Positions 34,834-46,909 of a DNA stretch of 64,000 nt are shown piece after piece. The first letter of the stretch is position 1; each line of letters starts with the position of its first letter. The stretch covers positions 27,269,712 to 27,333,711 of the forward strand of contig NC_030679.2 of NCBI RefSeq assembly GCF_000004195.4, in the 5' to 3' direction. The stretch comes from Xenopus tropicalis. Lineage: Eukaryota; Chordata; Amphibia; Anura; Pipidae. The translations under genes and the position numbers were made by a program. The notes beneath the pieces are model-generated. The model did no database searches. It was not told the origin of the DNA and was given only the letters and a program-made list of their open reading frames with translations.

Positions 34834-37266
34834 ATGATTGTGAAGAAAATCCTTCAAGGGCAGAGATGCAAAAGAATCAAATGGCAAGTAAGATTTTCTT
34901 TCTTATTCACATGTTTTTGTCATTTAGTCTCTGCACAGCTTCATTATTCTATTGTGGAAGAATTGAGAAAAGATTCTGTTATAGCAAATATTGCAAAAGA
35001 TCTTGGATTAAACAAACAGGAACTCAAGCCTCGAAGATTTCATATTGTTTCACATGTTTCAGAGAAATATTTTTCTGTGAATTTAGACAATGGGAATTTA
35101 TTTGTTAAGGACAGGATAGACAGAGAGATGCTGTGTAATGCAGCACCTACCTGCTCTCTAACATTTGATGCAATAGTTGACAATCCCTTGAATGTTTTTT
35201 CTGTAGAAATTGAAATAAGAGATATAAATGATAACTCACCAGTGTTTTTCCATGAAACAATTACATTAGAAATTGTTGAAACAACTGTACCAGGAACCCA
35301 TTTGGTTTTGCATATTGCAGAAGATCCAGATATTGGCATTAATGCTGTGCAAACATATGAGCTCAGTGACAACCAGTATTTTACACTGAATCAAAAGACC
35401 AGAACTGATGGAAGCAAAATTCCAGAACTTGTCTTAGAGAAACCTTTGGATCGTGAGAATTTAAAGATCCACAAATTATTGTTAACAGCCTTTGATGGAG
35501 GAAACCCAGTAAGAACCGGAACTGCCCTTATTAGGATTGCTATTACTGATGCCAATGATCATATACCTATGTTTACCCAAGAAGTATATAAAGTGAGTGT
35601 TAGTGAAAGTATTCCAATTAACACCACGGTGCTTCAAGTAAATGCAACAGACAAAGATGAGGGTGTAAATGCACAAATCACATATTCTTTAATCAGAACT
35701 TCTGGGGACAGCCTTGCTAGTGCAACCTTCAGCATCAATCCTGCAAGTGGTGAAATTAAGACTAAGAAGAATTTAAACTTTGAGGTACAGAAAAATTATG
35801 AAATGTCAGTAGAAGCTAAAGACGGAGGTGGTTTTGTGGCCCATTCCAAAATATTGATAGAAGTCACAGATGAAAATGATAATGCACCCGCTATATCTAT
35901 TGCTTCGATATCTAGTCCTATTGCTGAGGATTCAGTTCTTGGTACTGTGATAGCACTGATTGAAGTTCGAGATCCAGATTCCGCTGAGAATGGAGAAGTT
36001 GACTGTCAGATAATAGGAACTGCTCCGTTTCAGTTGGTTACATCATCAAGTCGATACTACAGAATCATCACTACTAGTTTATTGGACAGAGAGAGAGCAT
36101 CATCGTATAATATCACAATTGTTGCTACTGACAAAGGGCATCCTCAACTTTCTAGTCAAAAAATTATCCAATTAGATATATCAGATGTTAATGATAATCC
36201 GCCTCTCTTTATGAAATCTACATTTGTTGCTTATTTACCTGAGAACAACTTACCAGGAGTTTCAGTATTCAGAATGCAAGCATTAGACGTTGATGTGGGA
36301 GAAAATGCTAAAGTTATATATTCTATTTCCATCACAACGTCAGAAGATTTTCCGGTCTCCTCTTATTTCTCAGTGAACATAGAAACTGGAGTTCTTTATG
36401 CTCAGAGATCATTTGATTATGAGCAGGACAAGGAGTTTCGAATGGAGATAACAGCGAAAGACAATGGATCACCATCTCTTAGCAGCAATGCAACATTAAT
36501 TATCTATATAATAGATCAGAATGATAATGCACCAAAGATTTTATATCCGACAATAGAAAGTGACGTTTCACCTTTATTTGAGATGGTACCTTATGCCTCA
36601 GAGAAAGGAGCTTTGATAACAAAAGTGGTTGCAGTGGATGCAGACTCTGGGCATAACTCTTGGCTTTCTTATCATTTCATACAGATGGCAGAAACATCCC
36701 CCTTTACCATTAGCCAACACATGGGGGAGATCAGGACATCCCGTGTCTTTCAGGAGAAAGATGTTTTGAACCATAAGGTGGTGGTTATGGTAAAAGATAA
36801 TGGAGATCCATCTCTCTCTGCCACAGTTACATTAAGCCTTGTAGTAGCGGATACTTTTCAGCAAGTGATTCCAAAACTCACTGATCAAGTTGTAGAGGAA
36901 GAGCCTTCATCTAGTATGCAGTTGTACTTAGTAATTGCACTTGCTCTGATTTCTCTGCTCTTTATTGTAACTGTCATGCTGGTTATTATATCAAAGTGCA
37001 AGGAATCAAAACCTCCTTTAGATTTTGGACCCATGAGTACAAATCTGTATTCTCAATTTGATCCCAGAATGCTTTCTCAGTTCAATGGGACATTGCCTCT
37101 TCCTTATCCCTACAATGTGTGTGTGGTTATGGATCCATCTGAAAGTGATTTTAGTTTGGAAAAACCAAAGCACAATGTTCCTATAGACAATCTTATTGAT
37201 GCTGATGATTCAGAACTTGAAAATGCAACATCAGATGATACTTTGTCAGCTACCAAACCCATGCAG
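34834..37266 (+). CDS. Protocadherin gamma-type variable exon (intact, 811 codons)
   Basis: The start ATG at 34834 (MIVKKILQGQRCKRIKWQV) aligns base for base with the first ATG of exon 39786. The second, in-frame Met of that exon is AAG (Lys) here, so 34834 is the only sensible start. The signal peptide ends SAQLHYS. EC1 loop CNAAPTC. The EC2 linker reads DANDHIP: the usual Asn of DxNDN is His (codon at 35560). The other linkers are normal (DINDNSP, DENDNAP, DVNDNPP, DQNDNAP). Membrane helix LYLVIALALISLLFIVTVML, then SKCKESK. The tail has LYSQFDPRMLSQFNGTLPLP and NLIDADDSE. Donor CAG|GTAAAC is weaker than the GTGAGT of its neighbours. A 158-residue overlapping frame at 34632 is only the shadow of this exon. 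Confidence 0.93.
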
Positions 37267-38378
37267 GTAAACCTTTTATCTTATTTATAAATCATTATAA
37301 ATTGTAACTGTGAAATACTTTTTACTTCATATTAAGCTTTCATTTTGATTTTCCAAAGGGAGCTCTGTTCGTTAGAAATATTCATACGGTATATGTATAG
37401 GTCTCTTGCTGACAGCTTTATTTGTTACAAACATTTTATAATATCAGTATATTTTTTTAAACTGACTTGTTGCTCATATAATTTCTAATTAAAATTAAAT
37501 AATATAATTGGTGGGGTGCAACTTATAGGGTCCCATCTTACCTTACATCAGTGCTAGCCAGTGGCTAAGTTTACATGTCTCAGTTAAACCTATAAATGGT
37601 ATCAAACATTTTTTATGAACATATAAAAACATTGTAATGATATGATATTATTTTATTAAATTGCATTGTAGCTTTTAACTGGGTGTTTTTTATTTAAAGA
37701 ACATAATTACTTAATAATGTATTATAATGTTTTATATCATCAAAGATATTCTTGGTTACATGTCTACTTGGTTCAAGATTCAAAATGGCTGCATTATAGT
37801 GAGTCTGAAGAAACTATTATGTGCAATGGAGCAAAAGTATGCTAAACAGATACATAGTATTTTTTAAAATGGGTATGATTTCTGACCATAATGACAACCA
37901 GCCTGAGAATGACTAAATTATAAGTCTTCATTCACATGTGTCCACTAGTAAAATCAGTTAGTCTATTACTATAATTCAATAGTTATATAATTTGAATGAG
38001 GTCAATTATCTTAAAATTGAAGGCCAAGAAGCATTTTTGTATGAGTGAGGGTGCCCATTTATATGAAGTTGGCCATGTCTTTCCTGTTACAGGTTTAAAT
38101 AAACCCATCTGAATATCTGTAAACAGAAAATGATCATGCAGCAATGCTTTTTTTACCATGTTTACTATACATTATCAGTGACAATGACAATGACAATTTC
38201 AAATTACAGTTACCTACAGACTTCAAATTTCTACCAGTTTAGATGAGCTGTGGTTATTTACTAAGACAACAAATTCAGTTATTATTACACATTGACAATT
38301 CTACTGCTGTTAGAATAATAAAATACTAAATACACGTTTGGTTTTTCACTAAAATTCCCAGTGTTGCTGTTTTTTGTG

Positions 38379-38382
<4 letters not shown>
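37267..38382. other. Intron/intergenic spacer
   Basis: AT-rich, no gene, no fossil exon recognised. Confidence 0.5.

Positions 38383-38407
<25 letters not shown>
38383..38407. repeat. (TA)n microsatellite
   Basis: About 25 bp of uninterrupted TA dinucleotides directly left of the MITE; probably the target or a by-product of its insertion. Confidence 0.9.
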
Positions 38408-38412
<5 letters not shown>

Positions 38413-38726
38413 GTATAGGACCCATTATCCAGAATGCTCGGGACCAAGGGGTCTTTCCGTAATTTGGATCTCCATACCTTAAGTCTACTAAAAAATCAAT
38501 AAAACATGAATTAAACCCAATAGGATTGTTTTGCATCCAATAAGGATTATTTATACTTTAATTGGGATCAAGTTCAAGGTACTGTTTTATTATTACAGAG
38601 AAAAAGGGAATCAGTTTAAAAATTCTGAATTATTTGATTAAAATGGAGTCTATGGGAGACAGACTTTCCGTAATTCGGAGCTTTCTGGATAACGGGTTTC
38701 CGGATAAGGGGTCCGATACCTGTATA
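38408..38726 (+). mobile_element. MITE with ACAGGTATAGGACCC ends
   Basis: Left terminus ACAGGTATAGGACCCATTAT; right terminus GGGGTCCGATACCTGT is its imperfect reverse complement. Subterminal words TCCGTAATTTGGATC and TCCGTAATTCGGAGC are also paired. TA repeats lie on both sides. This is a family I recognise as very common in X. tropicalis. It is about 0.32 kb and non-coding. Confidence 0.85.
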
Positions 38727-38744
38727 TATATGCACCTATAAGGA

Positions 38745-38850
38745 GGACCAGCACACCAGGTCACACCAATATCTTCTTTTTTTATATACCATGTGATCCA
38801 ACATTTTGGTCCCTCTTGGGACCTTTATCAAGGACCTATATATAATTTTG
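38745..38850 (-). repeat. Dispersed repeat with hammerhead-like core
   Basis: On the minus strand: TTGATAAAGGTCCCAAGAGG-GACC then AAAATGTTGGA. A 6-bp perfect stem (GGTCCC/GGGACC, 38808-38823) sits between a degenerate CTGATGA and a degenerate GAAAC, the order of a hammerhead core. Related repeats in other vertebrates end GACCGAAACGTTG (from memory). Confidence 0.4.
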
Positions 38851-39049
38851 CTCTAGGTTTCTGCTTTGGGTGTAATTTCTCTCTTTACTATATGAGTTCT
38901 AGAGTATAATGCGATGTACTAGATGTATGCAATTTAAAGCTGTAAGGTTTCTGATCACTTTTCATCCACTTATTTCAAATACTCATCCCTTTCAAAGAAG
39001 GGATTCATCAGCTATATATATTTCATGTTTACTAGTCTCTTCCATTACT

Positions 39050-39150
39050 GTTAGACTGAAAAGATTATAAGCTCTTCAGGACTGGGGCTTCACAAAGTTT
39101 TGCACTGGGTGCACTTGTCTTGCTATTTTAATAAATCTACAAAGATGCAT
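39050..39150 (+). repeat. L2/CR1-like LINE 3' end fragment
   Basis: TTAGACTGAAAAGATTATAAGCTCTTCAGGACTGGGGC-like text, followed by TTGCTATTTTAATAAA, resembles the 'attgtaagctcttcaggacaggg' 3' ends of vertebrate L2/CR1 LINEs. Short and degenerate. Confidence 0.4.
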
Positions 39151-39499
39151 TACATATAGAGTTTGGTGTTTAAGGCAAATAAACAGTTCTAAATTGAAGA
39201 GCTGTGAACTCAAATTATTTTAAAATTAAGCTGTTTAGTTTATTGAATGAATGAAGTAGTTACATATCTTAAGTTAATGATATAAATTCAGAGTTTGCAG
39301 CAACACAGTCAAGAAACTGGCTGGCAGCTGTAAAATACAAAATAAAACAGTACATGAAGTGCATTATTTTAAAAGAAACACGAAGAAAATGTACAATTGC
39401 ACTAAAAATTTTACTTTGACAAGTATGTTCATTTCATGATTATTATTTTAAAAAGTGCTTAATACAAAATAAATTTCTAACAAAAAAGGAAAATATTTT
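39151..39499. other. Upstream spacer of exon 39786
   Basis: AT-rich; nothing identified. Confidence 0.45.
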
Positions 39500-39548
39500 C
39501 TCAGTGCTGTAGTTCCCTATTTTTTCCTCAAAGCGCCGCTATTGACCA
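39500..39548 (+). promoter_or_regulatory. CSE promoter element of exon 39786
   Basis: CTCAGTGCTGTAGTTCCCTA, then TTCCTCAAAGCGCCGCTATT and GACCA. The box AGCGCCGCT is kept; the following TGTT of other genes is TATT here. It is 238 bp from the start, the longest gap among intact genes. Confidence 0.85.
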
Positions 39549-39785
39549 AATAAGCAGAAGAATTTGAAACAGGAAATCTAGTGACATGCATATAACTCAT
39601 TATACTGCAGAATGCAAGAAACGAAGAGAGACATGTTTCTGTATTATCTGATAGACAAAGTATATATTTTATTCCTCTCTACTCCCATCAAGAAGCAAAC
39701 TATTGCCTAGAATTTCCACTGGATCAAACATCCAGATCATCTAAAGGGATTTTTTTCTGAAATAATTCATATAGAGGTTCTGAAA

Positions 39786-42221
39786 ATGGCTGAAATGAAA
39801 ATCCATCAAGCACCAACATGCAAGGGAATCAGATGGCAAGTAACATTATTATTCTTATTCTCATGGTTTTGTCATTCAGTCTCTCTTCAGCTTCATTATA
39901 CCATTGTTGAAGAACTAAGAAAAAACTCTGTAATAGCAAATATTGCAACTGATCTTGGATTAGATGTTAAGGATCTTATGCCTAGAAGATTTCGCATTGT
40001 TTCTCGGGTTTCAGAAAAATATTTTTCTGTAAATTTAGTAAATGGTAATGTGTATGTCAAAGAGAGAATAGATAGAGAAAAAATTTGCAAGGCAACAGCT
40101 ATCTGCATCTTAACCTTTGATGCAGTTGTTGAAAACCCATTGAATGTATTCAGTGTCAAAATTGAAATTCAGGATATAAATGATAATCCTCCAATGTTTT
40201 TTCATGACACCATAACTTTAGAAATTATTGAATCAACAACACCAGGAACTCATTTGGTCTTACAAAATGCAGAAGATCCAGATATTGGCATTAATGCTGT
40301 ACAAACATACAAGCTCAGTGACAATTCATATTTTGCATTGAATGAAAAGACCAGCAGTGATGGCAGTAAAATTCCTGAACTTGTATTAATAAAATCTCTA
40401 GATCGTGAAACACAGACCATTCATGAATTAATCTTAACTGCCTTTGATGGGGGAAACCCAGTAAAAACTGGCACTGCTATAATAAGGGTTATTGTTACTG
40501 ATGTCAATGACAATATGCCAGTTTTTACTGAAGAGTTATATAAAGTGAGTATAAGTGAAAACACTCCAATCAACTCTACAGTACTTGCTGTAAATGCAAC
40601 TGACGATGATGAAGGTACAAATGCACAAATTTCGTATTCCTTCAGCAAAACATCAGAAAACAGCCTTCACACAAGTATGTTTAGTATTCATACTATTAAT
40701 GGAGAAATTAGAACAAAAAGCAATTTGGATTTTGAGATCTCTGAAAATTTTGAAATATCAGTACAAGCTAAAGATGGAGGTGGCTACGTGGCCCACTGCA
40801 AAGTTTTAATACATATTATTGATGAAAATGACAATGCACCTGAGATATCCATTACTTCATTATCTAGTCCTATTCTGGAAAATTCTACACTTGGCACTGT
40901 AATAGCCCTGGTTGAAGTTCACGATCAGGATTCAGGAGAAAATGGAGAAGTTGACTGTCAGATTATGGGGAGTGTGCCTTTCCAGTTAGTTTCTTCTACC
41001 AGTAGATACTACAGAATTATTTCTAGTAGTGTCTTGGACAGAGAGAAAGTATCATGGTACAATATCACAATTCTAGCAAATGACAGAGGAAGTCCTCAAA
41101 TGCATAGTAGAAAAGTAATCAGACTTGATATATCAGATGTTAATGACAATCCACCTTTATTTTTGAAATCAACATATGTTGCTTATTTGCCGGAGAACAA
41201 CATTCCAGGAGCCTCAATATACAAAATACAAGCATCAGATCTTGATCTTGGAGATAATGCCAAAGTGATTTATTCTATTTCCAATTCAAATACAGAAGAC
41301 TTTCCAGTTTCATCCTTCTTCTCCATTAATATAGAAACTGGAGTTCTCTATTCCCAGAGGTCATTTGATTACGAGCAACATAAAGTGTTTCAAATGGAAA
41401 TAATGGCAAGAGATGGTGGATCACCAACTTTGACTAATAATGCAACATTATTTATCTACATAACAGATCAGAATGATAATGCACCAAAAATTTTATATCC
41501 ACCATCAGAAAGTAGTGTTTCAGCAGTGTTTGAGACAGTTCCATTTGCATCTGAACCTGGATTATTGATCACCAAAGTGGTGGCAGTGGATGCAGACTCT
41601 GGACACAACTCTTTGCTTTCTTATCATTTTGTACAAATATCAGAACAATTTCCCTTTAACATTAATGAGCATACGGGTGAAATACGGGTATTGCGTGCCA
41701 TTCAAGAGAAAGATATTTTGAGGCACAAAGCAGTGGTTATGGTAAAGGACAATGGAGATCCACATCTCTCAGTAACAGTCACTTTAAGCCTTGTTATTGG
41801 AGACCATTTTCAACAGATAGTTCCCAAACTCAATAATCAGTTCAGTGACGGAGAACCTCCTTCTAAAATGCAAATGTACTTGGTAATTTCACTTGCTCTG
41901 ATTTCCTTGCTGTTTATTTTAACTGTTGTATTAGTGATTTTATCAAAGTGTAAAGAACCAAAACCTCCATCAGACTTTGGGGCAATAAGCAAAAATCTTT
42001 ATTCTCAAGTTGATCCTATGATACTTTCTAAATTTCAAAATGGCACTTTGACTCTTCCCTACTCTTACAATGTTTGTGTTGCTTTGGATTCATCAGAAAG
42101 TGACTTTACTTTAATGAAAGTGAATCAAAATATTCCCATAGACAGTCTTATCGACACTGATGATTCCGGATTTGTGAGTGGAGATATAAAAGATACTTTA
42201 TCTCCTAGCACTTCTTTGCAG
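39786..42221 (+). CDS. Protocadherin gamma-type variable exon (intact, 812 codons)
   Basis: Two Mets compete (39786 and 39795). 39786 is chosen because exon 34834 keeps only that one; the other is the position used by most paralogues. The signal peptide ends SVSLQLHYT, where the Gly before Gln is Leu. The EC1 loop is CKATAIC. EC linkers are DINDNPP, DVNDNMP, DENDNAP, DVNDNPP and DQNDNAP. EC4 has PILENSTLGT instead of PIPEDS. Helix MYLVISLALISLLFILTVVL, then SKCKEPK. Tail: LYSQVDPMILSKFQNGTLTL, then DSLIDTDDSG. Donor CAG|GTGAGT. The frame continues about 219 bases past the donor, which inflates a naive gene call with hydrophobic, non-family sequence. Confidence 0.93.
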
Positions 42222-43940
42222 GTGAGTTATTTTCATATGACAATCCACTTTATTAGTTCTGTCAATCTTATACTATGTTGTTGGTGTTTTTTTTTGTGGC
42301 ATACAGTGATTTTGTTGTTTATTACCAACATCTTACTGTTAATATCACTACAGAATTCATATTTTTTAAATAGTATCTGTACTATAAGCATTTCTTTACA
42401 AGTTTTGTTTGTGGGTTTGTACAGGATTATTATACCATAAAGTATTGTAAGATATTTAGGTTTATGCATGTAACTTATTGCTTATGTAAGTACTTTGCTA
42501 CTTTCCTACCCATGTCATGTCTTTCAAATAAGAAAGCTAAGGCAATACAAATTGGAGACTGGTAAATTATTATAAATATTGAATAATAATGTATACATCA
42601 TAAGCACAGGATATCATAACATACAATTAATCATTTGAGGAATTAGGGTAGCAAATATGACCAATAACTAAAAAAAGAAAATATTAAAAGGTACATTTAC
42701 ATTGTCAAGCTAAATATTTTACTACAGTAATTGCCATCTTTTACTATACCTTTATACATTGCATATTTATGATGTGGGCCCAAAAAGTTATACATGATGA
42801 AAATAATTTTCAAGTATCACAATGATGTTGTCAAATTGACAACAAAAGTCGATTGGAATTGTATCTTTATTATTTTTGTAAGTGATTACTCTTGGGAGGG
42901 GATTATGAAAACTATATGCAAAAGACCATTTGATTAGTAAATATTGTTAAAACAATAAATGCTACCATCTCCCAGGTTTCCATACTGAGTCAAAAATAAA
43001 ATAATCTGCCTGTAATTCTATACAAGACAGTTGAACCCAGAGACTGAAGAAGAGGCAGTGTTGTTCTAGGTAACTACAAAAACAATTCAGTTGTCATGAA
43101 CAATGGATGTTTACCTAATATTAAGAGGTAGTCATAACAACTGTGAGATGCTTCTCTGTAGTCCTGACACTTCTTCATACCCTCTATGCAGGGAATATTT
43201 AACTCCTTTTGCACTATATATTATACATTTGTCAGTCCATTTTACTATCTATTTTACTATGTTCCTACACTACACCTTACAGATGATGTTTGATGATATT
43301 TTATAAACTTGTGGTAAAGTTGTTAATTAAAATGAATGCTTTATACAACCTTAGCCAATCTAGGTTCATACCTGGGGTCATTGAAGCTCTATGTCTTGGG
43401 CAAAGACAGTAGGCTTGTGCATAATATGTTCTAACCTCTGCACGCCAGGCCAGTTATCTTATTTTATCTTTATTCTGAGCATTTAAAAACAGAAAACTGA
43501 GACCAATGAAATCACTAGTTCTTGTGATGCTAATTTTTATAATTTTATAGAGGTTTTAATCCTAACATTAAGGTGATATGATAAGACATCAAGAAGGTAA
43601 ATGATACATACTAGTCATGTTTGGTATATCAGTTATAGTGTAGATACATCAAGTTCAAGCCTTAGAATTAGGTACGGTATGATATATTGGATGACAGATG
43701 TGAGAAGTTTGTTTTAATGTGCTTGAGTCACAATGGTTGTGAAGAAAGGCACCACAAGATATTATTTTGTGAAATCACTCAAAAATGTATAGTTATTCCA
43801 GGGAAAATGTGTCACATGAAGATTTTTTTGCTGCTCATGGTTTGCACATTTAAAAATCTAATCCAATCTCCATTAGGTAAAAAGCACAATCCTGCTTAAA
43901 AGCTTTATAAAATAAAGTTTTAATCAATTGAACGACATTA
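42222..43940. other. Intron/intergenic spacer
   Basis: AT-rich DNA without gene or fossil exon. Short frames (43103-43303, 43687-43896) have no recognisable product. Confidence 0.5.
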
Positions 43941-43949
43941 TTGTTGAAT

Positions 43950-44075
43950 TTACAGATTGCCGCGCACACAGGGACTTTAAAAAAGAACAAAAAACCTTTA
44001 TTAATCTAACATTCGAACACTAAATGTGCTCTTCTTCAGGGACAAACCATATATATATATATATATACTGTATAT
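43950..44075 (-). repeat. Dispersed repeat end plus (TA)n
   Basis: Read on the minus strand: GTCCCTGAAGAAGAGCACAT, then TTAGTGTTCGAATGTTAG and TAATAAAGGTTTTTTGTTC. The CTGAAGAA...GTGTTCGAA layout is typical of retroelement tails that carry 'CTGAAGAAG...CGAAACG' cores. A TA microsatellite (44050-44068) adjoins it. Confidence 0.4.
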
Positions 44076-44288
44076 CAAAAGTCTGTTATAGGGTATGCCA
44101 TGCTAAAGTTTACTCTGTTACAGTAATTATGATACTGATATTGCTAATAATATTTACATAAACCTAAAATGTGTGCTTAAAATTCAAAATAAAATCCAAA
44201 CATTCATAATTTGGATTCAAAAATGTTATTTCACAATTGAATTTAAACATAATTCTGTTAATGCAAACAATCACACTGATAAGAGTTC

Positions 44289-44337
44289 CTCAGTGCTGCA
44301 GTTCCACATTTATGCCTCTGAGTGCCACTGTTCACCA
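44289..44337 (+). promoter_or_regulatory. CSE of exon 44486 with both CpGs lost
   Basis: CTCAGTGCTGCAGTTCCACA is perfect, but the box reads AGTGCCACTG instead of AGCGCCGCTG: C to T and G to A, the two expected products of methyl-CpG decay. TTCACCA follows. 149 bp upstream of the start codon. CTCF binding is probably reduced (inference). Confidence 0.82.
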
Positions 44338-44485
44338 ATAAAGGGAATTCATTCTCAAACACACTGCAGCAAAAGGAAAGACAGACATTTTTCTGGATTT
44401 TCATGAAGCAAGAAGATTGTTTTTGTTTTCTCAAAGAGGAGGATTTCAAGTTCTACATTTTTATATTATATTTCACACCCTAAGA

Positions 44486-46909
44486 ATGATGGAAATCCAC
44501 CAAACACAGACCTACAAGGGATTCAGATGGCAAGTAACATTTTTCTTTTTATTCTCATGGCTTTGTCATTCAGCTTCTGGGCAGCTGCATTATTCTATTG
44601 CTGAAGAACTGAAACAAGATTCAGTTATAGCAAATATTGTAAATGATCTGGGATTAGATGTTAAAGAGGTAAAATCTCGAAGGCTGCGTATTGTTTCCCG
44701 TGTTTCAGAGAAGTTTTTTTCTGTAAATTTAGGGAATGGTGACCTGTATGTTAAAGACAGGATAGACAGAGAGACATTGTGTCGGGCAGCACCTACCTGC
44801 TTCCTAACCTTTGATGCAGTTGTTGAAAATCCTTTGAATATTTACAGTGTCAAAATTGATATTAAGGATATAAATGACAATTCTCCAATATTTTTTCATG
44901 ACACCATCACTTTAGAAATTAATGAACTAACACCACCTAGAACTCATTTGGTATTACAAAATGCAGAAGATCCAGATATTGGCAGTAATGCTGTTCAGTC
45001 ATACAGACTCAGTGACAATCAGTATTTTACACTGAATGAAAATATCAGCATCGATGGAAGCAAAATCCTGGAACTTGTATTAGATAAACCTTTAGATCGT
45101 GAAACTCTAAATTTTCATGAATTAATCTTAACAGCAACTGATGGGGGGAACCCAAAAAGAACTGGAACTGCTTTACTTAGGATTATTGTTACTGATTACA
45201 ATGATAATGTACCTGTGTTTACTCAACAAGTGTATAAAATCAGTATAAGTGAAAGTGCACCAATTAACTCTACAGTGACTGTTGTTACTGCAACTGACAA
45301 AGATGATGGTACAAATGGGCACATTACATATTCTTTTAGCAGAACAGCTGAAAATGCCTTTCATACACAAATGTTTAACATTAATCCTGCTAATGGAGAA
45401 ATTAAAACTAAAGGTCATTTAAATTTTGAAGTTACAAAACATTACGAAATGTCAGTACAAGCTAAAGATGGAGGTGGCTTGTTGGCACAGTCCAAAGTTT
45501 TAATTGAAATTAAAGATGAAAACGATAATGCACCTGAGATATCTATTGCCTCATTGTCTACCCCTATTCCCGAGGACTCGGCTCCTGGCACTTTGATAGC
45601 TCTGATTGAGGTTCATGATCAAGACTCTGGAGAAAATGGAGAAGCTGAATGTCATATACTTGGTTCATCACCCTTTCAGTTAGTTACATCCACTAGCAGA
45701 TACTACAAACTTGTAACTACAAGTGCCTTGGACAGAGAGCTGGTACCATGGTACAATATCACAATTCTTGCTACAGACAGAGGATCTCCTCAACTTTCTT
45801 GTATAAAATACATCAAGCTGGATATATCAGATGTCAACGATAATCCCCCAGTGTTTGTAAAATCTACTTTTGCTGCCTATTTGCCTGAGAACAATCTACC
45901 AGGAGCTTCAATTTATAGTGTTTATGCATCAGACCCTGATGCTGGAGATAATTCTAAAATAATTTATTCAATTTCCAACATAAATACAGAGGATTTTCCT
46001 GTGTCTCCATATTTTTCAATTAATATAGAGACTGGAGTTCTTTATGCTCAGCGATCATTTGATTATGAGCAGCACAAGGAGTTTCAAATTAACATAATGG
46101 CTAAAGACAATGGATCTCCTCCTTTGAGTAGCAATGCAACATTGATTATCCACATAATAGATCAGAATGATAATGCACCAAAGATCTTGTATCCATCAAC
46201 AGAAAGTGGTGGTTCTCCTTTTTTTGAGATGGTCCCTTTTGCCTCAGTACAAGGTTCTTTAATAACAAAGGTTATAGCAGTGGATGCAGACTCCGGACAT
46301 AACTCTTGGCTTTCTTACCACTTCATTCAAATGTCAGAACCCTCCCCCTTCAGCATTAGCCAGCATACGGGTGAAATCCGGACATCACGCATGTTTCAAG
46401 AGAAAGATATTTTGAAACATAAGGTTGTCATCATGGTAAAAGACAATGGGGAACCTTCTCTCTCAGCAACAGTTACATTAAGCCTTGTTGTGGGTGATCA
46501 TTTTCAGCACGTGGTTCCCCAAATCAATAATGAATTTAATGATGGAGAGCCTTCATCAAATATGCAAAACATATACTTAGTAATTGCTCTGGCTCTAATT
46601 TCCTTGTTATTTATAATAGCTGTCATGTTGGTGATTATATCAAAATGTAAAGAGTCAAAACCACCACCAGAATTTCCAACATTAAACACAAATCTGTATT
46701 CCCAATTTGACCCAAGGATGCTTTCCAATTACAACAATGGGACTTTGGGTCTTCCCTATGCCTACAATGTTTGTGTTGCTCTGGATTCCTCTGAAAGTGA
46801 CTTCAGTTTGCTAAAGCCCAATCAGAATGTCCCTGTAGAGAATCTTATCGATGCAGATGATTCGGGACTTGGAAATGAAAGTTCAAAAGAAACTCTGTCA
46901 CCAGTAGAG
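44486..46909 (+). CDS. Protocadherin gamma-type variable exon (intact, 808 codons)
   Basis: Start at 44486 (MMEIHQTQTYKGFRWQVTF); 44489 is equally possible. The in-frame ATG at 44417 lies in the 5' UTR region conserved with paralogues and is not used. The signal peptide ends SASGQLHYS. EC1 loop CRAAPTC. EC linkers are DINDNSP, DYNDNVP, DENDNAP, DVNDNPP and DQNDNAP. EC2 carries LNENISIDGSKILELVL, shared with exon 50896 but not with later exons. Helix IYLVIALALISLLFIIAVML, then SKCKESKPPPEFPTLNTN, the tail type of the 3' group. GTLGLPYAYNVC has Ala for Ser. The donor is GAG|GTGAGT. The coding frame is fully open despite the decayed promoter box, so the gene may be silenced or only recently weakened. 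Confidence 0.93.

Noticed and set aside
34632..35108. 158-codon frame overlapping the start of exon 34834
   Set aside because: It lies in another frame of the CSE/5' UTR and signal-peptide region; the conserved protocadherin frame is the real one.
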